From NCBI GenBank assembly GCA_905221605.1, contig CAJNDS010001158.1, positions 466,001 through 530,000 of the forward strand: DNA of 64,000 bases, in the 5' to 3' direction. A program made the translations under genes and the position numbers. The stretch comes from Symbiodinium natans. Its lineage: Eukaryota; Sar; Dinophyceae; Suessiales; Symbiodiniaceae. The notes below the pieces were generated by a model. It had not been told where the DNA came from, did no database searches, and worked only from the letters and a program-made list of their open reading frames with translations. Every line of letters starts with the position of its first letter. Position 1 is the first letter of the stretch. This document shows positions 44,913 to 57,504 of the stretch, piece after piece.

Positions 44913-46398
44913 CGTGGGTGGAAGCGTTCTAGGATAGACAGCCCCTGTGCGGTCGAGGCCCTGTGTTGCCGAATACCCCTCGGGACACGATGTGAAGCCA
45001 CATGCCCATCCCAGTCGATTTGGCAACACATGTCTTTTAGGGGTTCAGGGTTTAGGGTGTAGGGTTTAGGGTTTAGGGCTCGGGCTCGGGCTAGTGTTCC
45101 TCGGAAGCCCTCACGCAAGCCGTCCTACCTACAACATTTTTGTAAAGTTAAAAGTTCTAATTGTTTGGCCTTCACTTAAAAACCAAGAATTCGTGTTTAG
45201 CAGCTGAGCCGCGAGCAGGCCAAAACGGTGAAATTATGTATAGGTAAACAGTATCCACTACCATGCTTGGCCAGCACGAGCTTGAGAGTTTGCAGTCGTA
45301 TAACCCATTTTCATGCTCGCTGTTCCGAAAAGTCTTGTCTTGAACAGCCAGAGATCATGCCCTGGGCATGGATATCCTTTACGGGGGAGCCTGATGATTG
45401 GCAATCTACTGACCTAAAGCACGGAGACTATGTGGAGTTCACTGCCGGCAACTTCAATTGCACTGCTGTGCTGGTCTGAAAGACAAGCAAAACGGGACGC
45501 GGCTTGGACTTTCATACCGATATGTTTCACATCATCGATTTTGGGTGACCTCGCGGACTGGATTGAGCGTCTTAAGGGATCTGAAGTATTAGTTTTGTTG
45601 TGTACACTGAAAAGTCGTTTGGCAAAGCTGAGCGGATCTCCAGCTTTCACACCATCATTTCGTGGAACTTCGCAGACAGAGCCTTGTATGCCTGTGCAAG
45701 CGCACAAAATCCTGGCATGAGTGCCCCAATCCGGCAACACGAAATCCAAGCCCTCAGCCGCTTTGTTGCACAATCTACCAACCAAAACAGGAAGGTGTGT
45801 CTTTGAGATATTTTTGTGTATTATGCGAATTATACTCATGTCTTTGTTGTTGTTTCTACAACATCCGTGACTTCGCTGGTTGTCATTCGCTTTGTGTGCT
45901 GCGTGCATCTTTCATACACCCCACACCCAGGCTGCCCCCCCTCCTTTGTTAGGAACCCATAATAGCTAAAGCATGTGGGGAAGTAATTGTCAGTAGGGAC
46001 TCTTTCTTGCACCTGTTTCTGCTAGGCCAGTGTTCCAGTCCATGTGCTTTAGTTTCCACGGATAGGGATTTGGGCACGCACGCTCGCCAACAATTCAACC
46101 GCCCAGCCCCGCTCATGAAGCAGGCTCAGCTGTCCAGTCTCCCGCGCCAGCCAGCCACGATTGCACCCGTGGCAAGCGAGGCCAAAGCATCTGTTCTTGT
46201 GCTGCATCGTGTTCTGGGGCCAGATTTAGCGCAGTAAGAATGATGACGGTCATATAGAGAGTGGTTGTCGGCAATACTTCGAACTCAGGCAGGCTGCAAG
46301 ATTGGGGATTGCAATGGGCCCCTCAGACACCCCTCCATGCTGCAAGCTTGCATGTGTAACCTTGTTACGATTTTCGCCGCGGTAAAGCAAAGGAGAAC

Positions 46399-46525
46399 AA
46401 AACCCTAAACCCTAAACCCTAAACCCTAAACCCTAAACCCTAAACCCTAAACCCTAAACCCTAAACCCTAAACCCTAAACCCTAAACCCTAAAACCTAAA
46501 CCCTAAACCCTAAACCCTAAACCCA
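46399..46525. repeat. Long CCCTAAA array
   Basis: About 18 CCCTAAA units with a single CCTAAAA slip near 46495. Confidence 0.97.
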
Positions 46526-46598
46526 TCCCTGGCCCAGCTGGTCCCGCCTCAAGATCATCAATTCTTAACCATGTGTGTTACAAACTCTACTCTCTACC

Positions 46599-46705
46599 TA
46601 TGGTGAGTTCTCTCAATTGTGGTCCCCTTTTGCGGCCCTCTATTATAACGCGGCCCCTCTTAGGGTACCCTAAGAAAAGGACCCTAATGTAGAGAACTCA
46701 CCATA
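46599..46705. repeat. Palindromic element, family H
   Basis: Arms tatggtgagttctct and agagaactcaccata, with an inner partial pairing (gtcccctttt / aaaaggaccc). Single copy. Its edges share gttctct/agagaac with family I. Confidence 0.75.
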
Positions 46706-47333
46706 TCATGTTGCCCTTGAAGGTTCCAGCACAGCTCAACGCGGCCATCGTGCCAACAGCTGTTCAAAGCGGCACTGCCCAGGCGTGGCCTGGGCCTGGG
46801 CAAACTTTCATCTTGCGCGGTTTAGGGTTTAGGGTTTCGGGCTTAGGATTGGCCTAATCAGGGCATTCAGGAGGAAGGGTTTAGGGTTCAGGGTTCAGGG
46901 TTTAGGGTTTAGGGTTTATGCCCAAGGCCCTTAAGTGCCAAGTTGCAACCTTGTACAGGCTGCATTGTTGGGGGTCGTCACACAGGGCAGGTTTAGGTGT
47001 TTGGGCACAAAGGGTTTAGGGTTTACCATTATCTTGCAATCAAAGCTGGTATGGCCCCTTCCTCATGCTACTGCTGCCAACTGACGCGACACGTGTAGTG
47101 TACGATCCATGCGGGGCAGCAAAAAGTAAGCGAACTCTCCACTCATCGAAGTTAAGCTTTCGCATTCCTCAGCTTCATGAATAAGGGCCGACGGCGAGTA
47201 CCCTAACCTGATGCAACCGCAAAGAATCAAGAGACGTTTTGTGCAGTTTCGCGGCCAGACACCCCCCTTGAAGAATCAAATCCCTTACTGGAGCCTGAGT
47301 AACTGCAGCTTTTTTGGTTTTAATGCAGCTTGC

Positions 47334-47463
47334 TTGGGATGTTCCCTTATACTAACAGTCCTTAGTAGGGATTGTAGTAGGGGGTGAGATTGACTTAGCT
47401 AAAATAATAAGGGGTTCTATTATCCCTATTAAGGAGCTGCTGCTACAATAGAGAGCATCCCAA
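47334..47463. mobile_element. Introner-like element, family B
   Basis: Ends TTGGGATGTTCCC and GAGCATCCCAA. The core has cagtccttagtagggattgt and tatccctattaaggagctgc. A family B-unlike spacer (gattgacttagctaaaataa) lies in the loop. Confidence 0.83.
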
Positions 47464-48312
47464 GTTGAGACCCTAAACCCTAAACCCCAAACCCTAAACC
47501 CTGCCGCAAGAGGTGCTGAGATCGGACGCGGTGGAGAGTGCCAAGCGCTCGGCGGAGCGACTGCTCCCGGCACAGGCAACTGCTGAGTGTTGGCTTTGGG
47601 GTTTAGGGTTTAGGGTTTGGGGTTTGGGGTTTAGGGTAACAGGTCCCTATAGACCCAACATGTAACACGGAAACGAGGCCTTCCCGGCCTGTGGCAGTTT
47701 GCGGATGAGTTCTGTCCATGTTGTGAAGCTAATAGGTGGAGACCGAGGATTGCGGGCCTGGGGGTCGATATCATGAATAGGCTTCTTCTTTTCGTCAAAA
47801 CGACGGGCTGTCGCTGTAGCTTTTTGCTTGAGCAATTGTTCTGCACAGGCTGGCAGGGCTCAGTCCGTCATGTGAGTGTGGAACCCACCATAACCCACCG
47901 CTTGAGCACTTTTTAGCTTCTGCATCCAGTCTTCACGAAATCTCACAGGCCATGAAACCTGCACCCTACAACCAACTATCATGAGCGAACGTTGGCAAGG
48001 TGGTGTCTGCGCGTGGTGCCGAAGCTTCGAGTCACCTGGTTGGACGGTTGGACAACCTCAAGATTGCACATATTGTTTGCTGTTGGCCCCCTCTCATAGG
48101 CCATAGGCTCTCAAAAAGCTCTCAAACTCCAAGATGCGATCACAGCCGAGAAATCCTGCCATGGGCGCTCCTTCTCGAGTTTGTTCTATTCTGGCGGTAG
48201 GGAAGGAGGCATGAGACGTAACTGCAGCCACAGTCAAGTTTGTCTTGCAGAAGAGCCCCCACCCTTGTCGTGGCTTTAAGATACCACAGGGGTTACGGCT
48301 TGGCTCTGCCTG

Positions 48313-48452
48313 CTTAGAGGTTCATGGTACTTATTAACCAATTAGAACTGTACTTCTATCTGTACTTATAACCATATTAGGGCACTGAAGGGGCTTATAA
48401 GTGGGTTATAAGTACAGCTATAATTGGTTAATAAGTACCATGAACCTCTAAG
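48313..48452. repeat. Palindromic element, family G
   Basis: An almost perfect hairpin with arms of about 60 bases: cttagaggttcatggtactt ... aagtaccatgaacctctaag. Inner arms include ttataaccatat / gtgggttataagtac. Single copy. Confidence 0.85.
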
Positions 48453-48971
48453 TGTCGTATCACCTTCTGCCTAGGTCTCCCTACCCCGGTGCCCAGCAAC
48501 GCCAGCGTTCACCTTCGGGGTGGGGGCCTTAAGCTGAGAAGCGTTTTGGAGGGCTTTGGGTGGCGGGTCATGATGCACAATATGAATATCTTTAGTTGAG
48601 TTGGAGCCTGGTTTCGACTCGTCTTGCTGTGTCCGTGGCTGGTTGTTTGCCCAAGACGTCAAGAAGCTTTGTCCTTCTCCTAGTCTCAAGTGCAGAGATG
48701 CATCTCACCTCATCGGGATTCGCAGCTACACGAGAAAGCTGTTCATGTCAACTTCTTTGTGCATGTTTGCATGTGGAATGAATGCCAAAACTTCCAGAGC
48801 CGCGAAAGCGCTGCTTTCGCCAGTGAATCGGGGCATGTTAGCAAAAGGCATGGATGTGTGAGGCGTCACACATTCTAGCGCTGTACGGCCCCACACGACT
48901 CTGCAAGATGAACCCTAAACCCTAAACCCTAAACCCTAAACCCTAAACCCTAAACCTCTGGTACTCATCAG

Positions 48972-49390
48972 GTCCGAAGTGGCACACATGGCATGTGCCG
49001 TGGCTTAACATCAGTGCTGGATGCTGACACAACTGCATCAGGGCCCAATCCTAGCAGCATGGACAGGTTCATGGCTGAGGTGTCTAACAGGGGAATAGTT
49101 CCTAGCTCCTACCACAATCAGTTCGAGCAGTTCTTACCCCAGAAGGCCCGAAGCCACAAATGACACCAAAGACTTTTCACGAACCCTCAACTCCAACAGG
49201 TGTCGCGCATGTGGCCCCGGCTGGGGCGACTCGAGAAGTTCATTGCGGGCATCACGTTCATGTCCATGTTGAAGGCTTGAGGGCTCTTGAAACTTCATGC
49301 CTTTGCAAGTCACTGCTGGATGCCAGGCTTTGAAGACTGGCTTTGTGATTGCAGGGCTGATCTCCCAAATCCCGCTACGATGCGGGCCAC
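48972..49390 (+). CDS. Exons of an unidentified protein gene
   Basis: 48972-49145 (58 codons, including DADTTASGPNPSSMDRFMAE and SSYHNQFEQFLPQK) joins 49200-49274 (25 codons, VSRMWPRLGRLEKFIAGITF) and then 49327-about 49390 (ALKTGFVIAGLISQIPL). The two short introns (54 and 52 bp) both start GC and end AG|G, and the second shows the repeat GCTT at both junctions. Phase is 0 throughout. The downstream end runs into a TTTAGGG-like stretch. No family is recognised. The third exon is hydrophobic and may be a membrane segment. Confidence 0.55.
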
Positions 49391-49932
49391 GCTTTTTCTA
49401 CGATAGAGGGTTTATAGGGTTTAGGGTATACTGTAGATGTGTGAATGCTTCATCTTCGTTCTTGCAGGCAAGCGCGCCAGGATGCAAAGCCTGCGCGCTT
49501 TTTCGCCTAGTGGTTGAGGCTTCTGTTGCGTGCCCACAGAACTCGAGACCTCCCTAAACCCTAAACCCTAAACCCTAAACCCTAAACCCTAAACCCTAAA
49601 CCCTAAACCCTACACCCTAAACCCTAAACCCTAAACCCTAAACCGGAGGCTCTTTGCATGGCGCCTTGGCGGCCGGAGAGTTGGGAAGATGAAGGCCGTT
49701 GAAGGCCGTGAGGCTTTGCAGGGAGGATACGTTTTTAGCTTCGAAGTGCTACCCAGCTTGCTGGGTGTTGAGGAGGGTGTCCCTAAACCCTAAACCCTAA
49801 ACCCTAAACCCTAAACCCTAAACCCTAACCCCCTTGCTGTCCGGGGGGAGAGGGCGGTGCGGTCATTGCAAGCTTTGGCTAGGCAAGGCTGAGTGTGTGA
49901 CGCGGGATCGGAAGCCAAGTTTGGACAGTTGT

Positions 49933-50022
49933 GGGGTTTCCGAAATTAGGAGTACCTCACTTGGGGCCCTTATTATCAGGGAATCCAATTATTTAGGGGA
50001 CTATATAAGTTTCGTAAACCCT
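49933..50022. mobile_element. Palindrome-like element, family J
   Basis: Left end ggggtttccgaaattaggag, right end aagtttcgtaaaccc, core with cttattatcagggaatcc. Confidence 0.6.
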
Positions 50023-50796
50023 CATGTTTCTCCAAGGCGGGCAACATTCTGGTTCAGATCAGCCCATACCATCAGGCTGGGTGTGCTTTGTGCCACTCTG
50101 AGCAAGACTCCTCGTAGGCATGCGCCTTGAAGGCTCGCAGCTACAGCTAGAAGGGGGGAGTGGAGTTTGGGGTGTGCCTGGAACGAAAGTAGATCTACTG
50201 TGCCCAGACAAACTGCAAAGCAAAGAATCTTTCGGCACACCAGGTGCAGCGCTGGGAGGAGGAGCGCTGCACAGGTGATGCCGATGCAGCACCCTATGCC
50301 ACTTGGCTTAGGAGTTTAGTCAGTTCAGGCTTGGGATAAGGGTGCTGAGGCTCGGAGGCTCGGAGCCAACTGCCAAACTGAGTTTCGAGCCTCAGGGACT
50401 TTGGGGGGCAGGCTGTGGTGACAGCTAAGCTGCCTTCCACCGTGAACGGCTTGGTGGCTTGTTGGAAGGGTCCAAGGTATGGCTCCTGGTGCTTAACTAG
50501 CGCAAGTGATAGGCAGTTCAGCAGTTCAGTGCTGGTTCTAGTGATGCGAATTTCTCTCTTCTCCAGTTCGGATCCTGGTTCTCGCCTGGTACCATGGTTG
50601 TGGGGACATAGGAGTACGTGACGGAACCTGCATGGACCCTGGGCCCCGGGCATGGATCCAGAGAGGGTTTATGCCAACCAAGCAAGAGGCATGTCTCAGT
50701 CGCATGCATGGTCAATGCCGGGAACTTTGGATGGGTTTTCACTTTAGTACCTGCGAGTGCAACTCTGCCAATCGCATCTGCGAGTGAGAGAAAGAG

Positions 50797-50880
50797 AGAA
50801 GACAGAAGAGGGAAGAGGGAAGAGGGAAGAGGGAAGAGGGAAGAGTGAAGAGTGAAGAGTGAAGAGTGAAGGGAGAGAAG
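50797..50880. repeat. GGGAAGA minisatellite
   Basis: Seven-base purine units (gggaaga, then gtgaaga), followed at 50885 by a TG tract. Confidence 0.92.
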
Positions 50881-53123
50881 AACATGTGTGTGTGTGTGTG
50901 CGCTGTGTCCGTGTCTGTGTCAGAAGTTGTGTGAGCGAGTGAGAGTGTATTTATTGCACTTGAGTCTTTCACCTTCACCTTCCTGCCAAACGGAGGTCTC
51001 GATCGCTTTCGGTGGCTGGCAGTGGTGCTACTATGGCTCCTCGCAAGACCCAATCTTGCGGTCGGAATAATTACCAACGGTATTCCCTTATGGGCCTCCA
51101 TATAAATACACTACAAAACCCCCACGTCCCCCCCCCCCCCCCCAAAAAAAAAAAAGCAACCATTAGAATTATTCAGGCCCATAGTACCCTGACAGCTTAT
51201 GTGAGCGTCTAAAGCGCAACGCGGCTCAACAGCATGTATAGGCGCCTTCGATGATCAGAGCTGTTAGCAACTCCAGCCTGCGGTAAAACCGACCGTCGAA
51301 GCTCGCAGATTGACTCATGAGCCCGCTGCAGGTCTCTTCGCATTTGTCGTGACCAAAAGGAGCGGGTTCCTGCATCTCGGAGGAGGTTAGATCGGCAGTG
51401 CTCAAGAGTTTTCATGCAGCGTGAAGTCTGGAGTTGCACTGCTGCACCATGTTCTCTGGCCCAGCTTGCAGAGACTAAAATTGCCCTAACCGAAGTGGAA
51501 AGCCTCCCTGAAGCCCTAAACCCTAAACCCTAAACCCTAAACCCTAAACCCTAAACCCTAAACCCTAAACCTGTGAGCCCTTGGAATGGGCCACCCTGGG
51601 CCCTGTTCTTTCTGATTTAAGGATACTGGTGCACTCGAACTGCCTCGGGGCAGCCGCTGGACAGACGACAGTGCTCAGCGTTGAGCAGTTTAGGGTTTTG
51701 AGGGTTTAGGGTTTTTAGGGTTTAGGGTTTAGGGAGTTCAGGGTCGAGGCCTGGTTGGGAGATGTTGAGACTGGGAGTCAAGGGTCGCATGACTGCTGAG
51801 TCCGAGCACAGCATGCAGCGCATACTTATTTGCGAGTCGCCACCCCCTAAACCCTAAACCCTAAACCCTTTCAGAATTCCGGATGCGTACACATGCCCGC
51901 GTCATCTGTGTCCATGGGCGACGAAGGGTCTTTCTCTAACGTGCCACCTGGGTTGTCGGATTCGCGACTTAATCTCATCGTGTCATTCGTGTCATCAGGG
52001 AAGGGAGAGATGAGGTCTTGGGCACCTACTACTCCATCACCTTCTATCGAAACTGCAGCTTGGCAATGGAATCCGTGGAAATCCTACAGCAATGTTTTTT
52101 TTCAAAGTGTGTGTCTCTGTGTGTGTGTGTGTTACGCATGTATATACCCCGAGATGCTGAGGCAAGCATGACCATTCCTTGGGCGGCCTGTACCGATACA
52201 TGAGCGCTGTCATTATGCACCACGGCCACAACAGTGTGCCTGACGGTGATCGTGCGTCAGATAAGATTCCTGTAGATGCGCAGTCGACTTAGTTTTCTAT
52301 TGGTTTGCCAAGCGTCCCACCAGCACTAAAGGGTTTGGGGTTTAGGGTTGGCATGAAGCAGCTTCCAGGTTCAAAAAAGGGCTTCTAGAAGCCAAACCCT
52401 AAACCCCAAACCCTAAACCAACCCTAAACCCTAAGCCCTAGGGGTTGCGTCGGGGCCCTTTTTGCCGGAAGAACCATGTAGAACCAGACTGTTCCCTGCG
52501 GAGTGATCCTTGAGGGTCTGCTAGGCGGGTGGCAAAAAAAAACAAAAAAGCAGACTCTTAACTTGGAGGGAGGTTGCTGAGAAACCTCTTGTGTTTGGAG
52601 GGGTGAGGTTTTCATTCCTGCTGAGCCCTACAGTCAACATTGTTTTGGGCCATCTGGCTGGACAGCTTCCCGGGATCCACTTCTCAACTCGAACAGGCTT
52701 AGGGGTTTAGGGTTTAGGGTGTAGGGCTGGGAGCCTGTGCTTGGGCAGTTTCTGGCAGCACCCACAAAAGTCCGGATGCAAAAGGGTGTAGGGCCGGGAC
52801 ATCATAGCCGGATGCAAAAAACCGCGCAGCTTCTTCTTTCCGGAGGCTCTCGGCACGTCCACCTGACATGGGGATCTATGTCAATGTAGGATCAGGGAGG
52901 TGTTGGGTGCTGCGTTTCGGGTGCGGATCCAAGTCGAGTACGGAAACCTTTCGAAGCTCCCGACGTTCAGGCCCTGGACCCAAAGCTCCTTCACCCTAAT
53001 CTCCGGGCACGTCGCACCTGGAATAGGGCAGATAAGACCATAGAAGGGGTGCATTAGTATAAGGGGTTCCCTTTTTAAGGGACCCATACTAGGGGACCAT
53101 GTAGCTACCCTAAGATAGAAGGG

Positions 53124-53216
53124 CCCAGAGTCGGCCCTTATTCCCTTTTTTGGGGTTCAGGTTCCCTTATAACTCCCTTGAAGCCAACAATGGCACCCTC
53201 TTCATTCCTAGGTTAC
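53124..53216. repeat. Family K repeat, copy 1 (right half)
   Basis: Contains gtcggcccttattccctttt, gcaccctcttcattcctagg. The left half may extend from 53041. Confidence 0.7.
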
Positions 53217-53516
53217 CCTAAACCCAAAACCCTAAACCCTAAACCCTAAACCCTGAACCCTAAACCCGAAACGAAAGAAGGCTGGTGCTGTTTCAGCTTT
53301 GCTCCTTGGCCGTGCTTCCGATCGAGCGGGCGTTGTTCCTCACAGGCCGGGCACAGTCAGAGCCACACACCAGGAGGTGGTCTCTTTAAGTATAGGGGTT
53401 CGGTTTTATTTGGGCCTTATCTTCGGGGTTTTTATTAGGGTAGCTTAGGGGCTGTAGTAAGGTATAAGGGTAACAGAGGCCACCGGCCTTTGTGAGGTAG
53501 ACCACTAGTTACTATA

Positions 53517-53612
53517 GGACCCGGAATAGGCCCTTATTCCCCTTTCTTGGGGTTGGGGTCCCTTTACAATCCCCTTAAAACCAAAAAGGGCACCTTTGTT
53601 ATTCCTAGGTCA
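53517..53612. repeat. Family K repeat, copy 2 (right half), uninterrupted
   Basis: Contains taggcccttattcccctttc, caatccccttaaaaccaaaa and agggcacctttgttattcct. It serves as the empty-site reference for copy 3. Confidence 0.75.
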
Positions 53613-53626
53613 CTCCGCGGCCTAGA

Positions 53627-53803
53627 CTACTACTTGCTTCAGAGTCCCTCAAAAAAACAACAGAGATATTCTTACTTATAGTATTGTTGTAACATAGGGG
53701 TTATTATCTGTCTTATTTATTTGTTTACTTATTATTTGCGTTTTTTTTTTTGGGGGGGGGGGGGGGGGGGGAGGGGGGGCTGGCCTTATAGAAGCAAATG
53801 TAG
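53627..53803. mobile_element. Palindromic element, family C, invaded by a T/G run
   Basis: The left end tactacttgcttcagagtcc matches family C. The right part is replaced by T11 then about 20 G, ending gaagcaaatgtagggtag. Confidence 0.6.
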
Positions 53804-54576
53804 GGTAGCACAGCAATGGCAAGGCTGCCTTGTTTCGGAGTTCGGCGAAGGTTTGGCGTGGCTTCTATAGCGAGCTAGGGTGGAGTGACGACAAGTGCAG
53901 GGATTCAGGCTTCGGGATCTTTAGGGTTCAGGGTTCAGGGTTTAGGGTTTAGGGTTTAGGGTTTAGGGTTTAGGGTTTAGGGATACAGATTCTTACATAT
54001 GCATCTGCCTTCCGAAACAGAGCCTGCAGGAACTGCAGCAAGCCATGAAGCAGGAGCCCTAAACCCAACGTCCATCTTCAGTCTTGAGCCCCCCCATCTC
54101 CGAGGTCCAAAGCCGGAACCCTAAGCCCTACACCCTAAACCCTAAACCCTACACCCTACACCCTACACCCTAAACCCTAAACCCTAAACCCTAAACCCTA
54201 AACCCTAAACCCTAAACCTTGCCAGCCTTGTGCGAGTGTGAGGGTCTAAACCCTAAACCCTAAATCCTAAACCCTAAACCCTAACCCTACGGAGAGTGGC
54301 TTCAGAGGCTTCAAGCCTCGGGCTTTCTGGTTCAGGCTTGCAACCTGCATCAAGAGAGCTTAAATTTCGGGGCTCAGGGTGTCGAGTGTTCCGGTATGGG
54401 GCTCGGGTAGAGGTTCGTGTCCCGCATGCACCTAAACCCTAACCGGCCTTAACAAACCCTAAACCGGGCAGGCTTGATTTCTTCCTTCTGCAGCTTCATT
54501 GGTGCCATCTCCATCTTGGTCAGCCTCCCCCTCGTCATCCGGACGCGAGACGCTCTGCTCCAAACCGTCTTGCGGT

Positions 54577-54665
54577 TAGGGTTTAGGGTTTAGGGTTTAG
54601 GGTTCAGGGTTCAGGGTTCAGGGTTCAGGGTTCAGGGTTGAGGGTTTAGGGTTTAGGGTTTAGGG
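54577..54665. repeat. TTTAGGG array with a TTCAGGG block
   Basis: Units change from TTTAGGG to six consecutive TTCAGGG and back. It starts where the membrane-like exon 54494-54575 ends. Confidence 0.93.
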
Positions 54666-55054
54666 TAGCCTGCGTTTCGCACCGGCTTGTGGTTTGACAT
54701 CTGCGCACTATCACCCTCGATGTCTTCGATGTTCAGGCACCCGTGAAGCAATCATCACTGGTAGCAGAACTGCCAGGGCCGTTGACGGTGCTCTTCTTTC
54801 TTGTAAATCTCCCCTGCTTCGCGCTGCAAGGGCAGGAGCTCCCGTCCCCCCCTTCTGCATGTTTTGTTGAAGATTTTTGAGATGCGTACCCTAAACGCTA
54901 AACTTTAAACCCTAAACCCTAAACCCCAAAGCTTCTGCAAAGGATAGCAGCTCCATTCCGGTCCCGCTCGTGACGGCAAACATGATTAGTTCTTTGGCCC
55001 CGCGGCTCAGGGGACTGAGGAGGGCCTAGGCTGAGACTACACTCTAGGAGCTGG

Positions 55055-55315
55055 GACCCTAAACCCTAAACCCTAAACCCTAAACCCTAAACCCCTAAAC
55101 CCTAAACTCTAAACCCTAAACCCTATACCCTATACCCTATAAACCCTAAACCCCATGGGCAAGAGCTGTTGTTGGGGGCGAAGTCCCTACACTGCCTGGC
55201 GCTCTCCGCAGGGCCTCTGGTGCTTCAGCCCTTCAGAGCAGAGTCTGGGTTTAGGGTTTAGGGTTTAGGGTTTAGGGTTTAGGGTTTAGGGTTTAGGGTT
55301 TAGGGTTTAGGGGTT
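55055..55315. repeat. Telomeric arrays in opposite orientation
   Basis: CCCTAAA with CCCTATA variants (55055-55154), then about 90 bp of unique DNA, then ten TTTAGGG units (55246-55315). Confidence 0.93.
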
Positions 55316-56830
55316 TTGGTTCTGGGTTCCTATTATAGCTACTTATACCTACACAGTCTATATTTTTTTCCAGAGTCTACTCCACAGTAGGGGAGAGGAA
55401 AGAGGGCCAGGGCTTCGTGAAGCAATTGAGCAGGATGCAGGAAAGTAACCCTAAAACCTAAACCCTAAAAACCCTAAACAGCATATGCTTGAGTCCCTGT
55501 TTTTAGGGCCATGTGCCCACCCCCCACAAAAAAAACTCGTGCATCTTGCCCTCGACAAGCATGCAGCACTCGTGTCTTGAAGCCCCGAGCCGGAGCCAAA
55601 ATTCCGCAACATGATGTGGTTTAAACGCGGTCCTTTCCCTTCTGAACTGTCTTGCGTGTTTTCGGGGGGGCTTCGGGAACGGGTTTCGACCCCAACAACA
55701 TCCATGGACATTGCTTGATCCAAGGTATGGTGCATTTGCGGCTGGATGCTGGATGATCCCCTCATTGCGGCACCCAACATCGTGGGATTTATCTCCTGAG
55801 CCTTGTTGCAATCTGCATGGCTTCGGTTGCCCATGACTACTTGACCAGTTGCTTAGAGTCGCACGCATGCCGAGCATTTGGAACCTGCTACCAGAAGCCA
55901 ATGCAGCCCGCCAGGCTGCTAGTATACGGGGTGGCCAAACAAAACTTGTCTTGTGGCAAGGAGCATCTGTTGAGGTGACTGGCCCCGTTCACAAACTTTT
56001 CAGTTCAACATGTGAACACTGCACATGCAACGCGCAACCAAGACTCAGCTTTGGCACCAGGTGCAGATCGATTTTGCCGTGCTGCATGTCATGTAAGGTG
56101 GGATCTGCCTCTTCTGCAAGCACCTGTATCCATCTGCGGATGCGTGGTCCGTGAACAAGCGGCGCCAGCCGGAAGCAATGCCATGGAGAGGTTGTCGGGC
56201 AAGTTTTATGATGCAGGGCCTTTGGAAAGGGGACGGACGGATGTCTTGAGAATTTGAAGATGGCTTTGAAGCCCTACAGCATCCTATGACCCCCAAATCG
56301 GTTGGATTTGGGCACAAGGTCAGGGTGTTGGCACCCTATGGCGGGCCCCAGCCTCAAGCAAAGCTCAGCCCAAGAGCCCCAAATGGGGTTTGCGAAAATG
56401 TGGGACCCAGAAAAGTAGACCCCAAATAGTAGGATTCCCTTACCACAAGGACCCAATAAGGTACCCCCAAGCTCGGAACCCAAAACCCTAAACTCTAAAC
56501 CCTACACCTCAAACACGGACCCCCAAATCGATGATCAACGAGCTTGGGGGCTGAGGCGACCCAGTCCGAGACACCCCACTGTCGCCCAGCTCCATCAGCA
56601 ACCGCCGCACCGCTCAGGCCCTAGCCCTAAACCTAAACCCTAACCCCAAACCCTAAACCCTAAACCCTGTTTGCGGCTAAGCCTGCCGCCTTAGAGAAGC
56701 CCTGCAGCTGGCGCAACTCTTCCGTTTTACGGGAGTGCAGAATGTGCAGGCCGCGTGGGCCCACTATTTATAGTTCGAACCCTAGAGCCGATAGAGCCAT
56801 CCTGGATCTAGAAAGCCTGCTGATTGCCTT

Positions 56831-56980
56831 GGACCCAGAGTAGGCCCTGATTACTTTTTCAGGGTTCAGGTTCCGTTGCAATCCCCGGTTTAGGGTTTTT
56901 AGGGTTTAGGGTTTAGGGTTTAGGGTTTAGGGTTTAGGGTTTAGGGTTTACCAAGAAGGGCGCCAATTGTTATTCCTAGC
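56831..56980. repeat. Family K repeat, copy 3, interrupted by a TTTAGGG array
   Basis: taggccctgattactttttc ... caatcccc matches copy 2. About 60 bp of TTTAGGG units (56886-56950) follow, and then ccaagaagggcgccaattgt tattcctagc resumes the family K sequence. Confidence 0.82.
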
Positions 56981-57504
56981 TTGAGTTGCCGAGTTGAACC
57001 CTGCACCCATCCTTGTCTACCCGCAGCCTTGAACCTTGGAGCGCCTAAAAGAGAGGCCCTGAACCCTAAACCCCAAACCCTAAACCCTGAACTGGAAAGT
57101 CTCTGAAGAGCAGGCCCGTGCCGTCAAGTCGATCTCGTACCAGTCCTGCGACACGGGTGGCACCTTCTGAGCCTGAGACAGGTGAAGCTCGAAGGAAAAG
57201 AAGTACGGAGCTTCCTGTCCGGGACATTCCAAAGCTTCGAGACCCGAAGCCCGCAGACCTTAACATGCTAAGTTTCAAGCCCGCGTCGGGGCCAAGGCAC
57301 CATATTTGAGGGTGGTGGTGTTCCTTCGAACGTGGTCCGCGCCCATCGTTGTGCGGGCTTGTCGGCAGGGGGGGGGGGGGGGGGGGGGGGTTTGATACCC
57401 AGCTGGGATCTTACGTCTGTGCTCGTTTCGACCACTGAAGCCGCAGCTTTCAATTTTGGCTGCAGTGCAACACGGTCCAACACCCAAAAACGACTTGTGG
57501 TGCC

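Larger units (their letters stand above)
42105..48971. other. Repeat-rich stretch with isolated exon-like pieces
   Basis: Besides the listed elements it holds telomeric arrays (42408-42450, 43638-43684, 45050-45080, 46399-46525, 48909-48957). Possible exons: 45347-45479 (WISFTGEPDDWQSTDLKHGD, ending in TGA) and 47510-47590 (EVLRSDAVESAKRSAERLLP, a predicted helix, right after a family B element). I see no assignable gene. Confidence 0.4.
49391..57504. other. Repeat-rich stretch with isolated exon-like pieces
   Basis: Telomeric arrays lie at 49554-49644, 49784-49835, 51513-51570, 51689-51734, 53217-53265, 53921-53985, 54117-54217, 54577-54665, 55055-55154 and 55246-55315, with family J, K and C elements. 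Possible exons: 49655-49780 (WRLGGRRVGKMKAVEGREAL), 50409-50500 (VVTAKLPSTVNGLVACWKG), 54021-54054 (ELQQAMKQEP after AG|G) and 54494-54575 (SFIGAISILVSLPLVI, a membrane-like segment). A minus-strand frame at 51209-51439 (CRSNLLRDAGTRSFWSRQMR) also looks protein-like. None is assigned. Confidence 0.4.
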
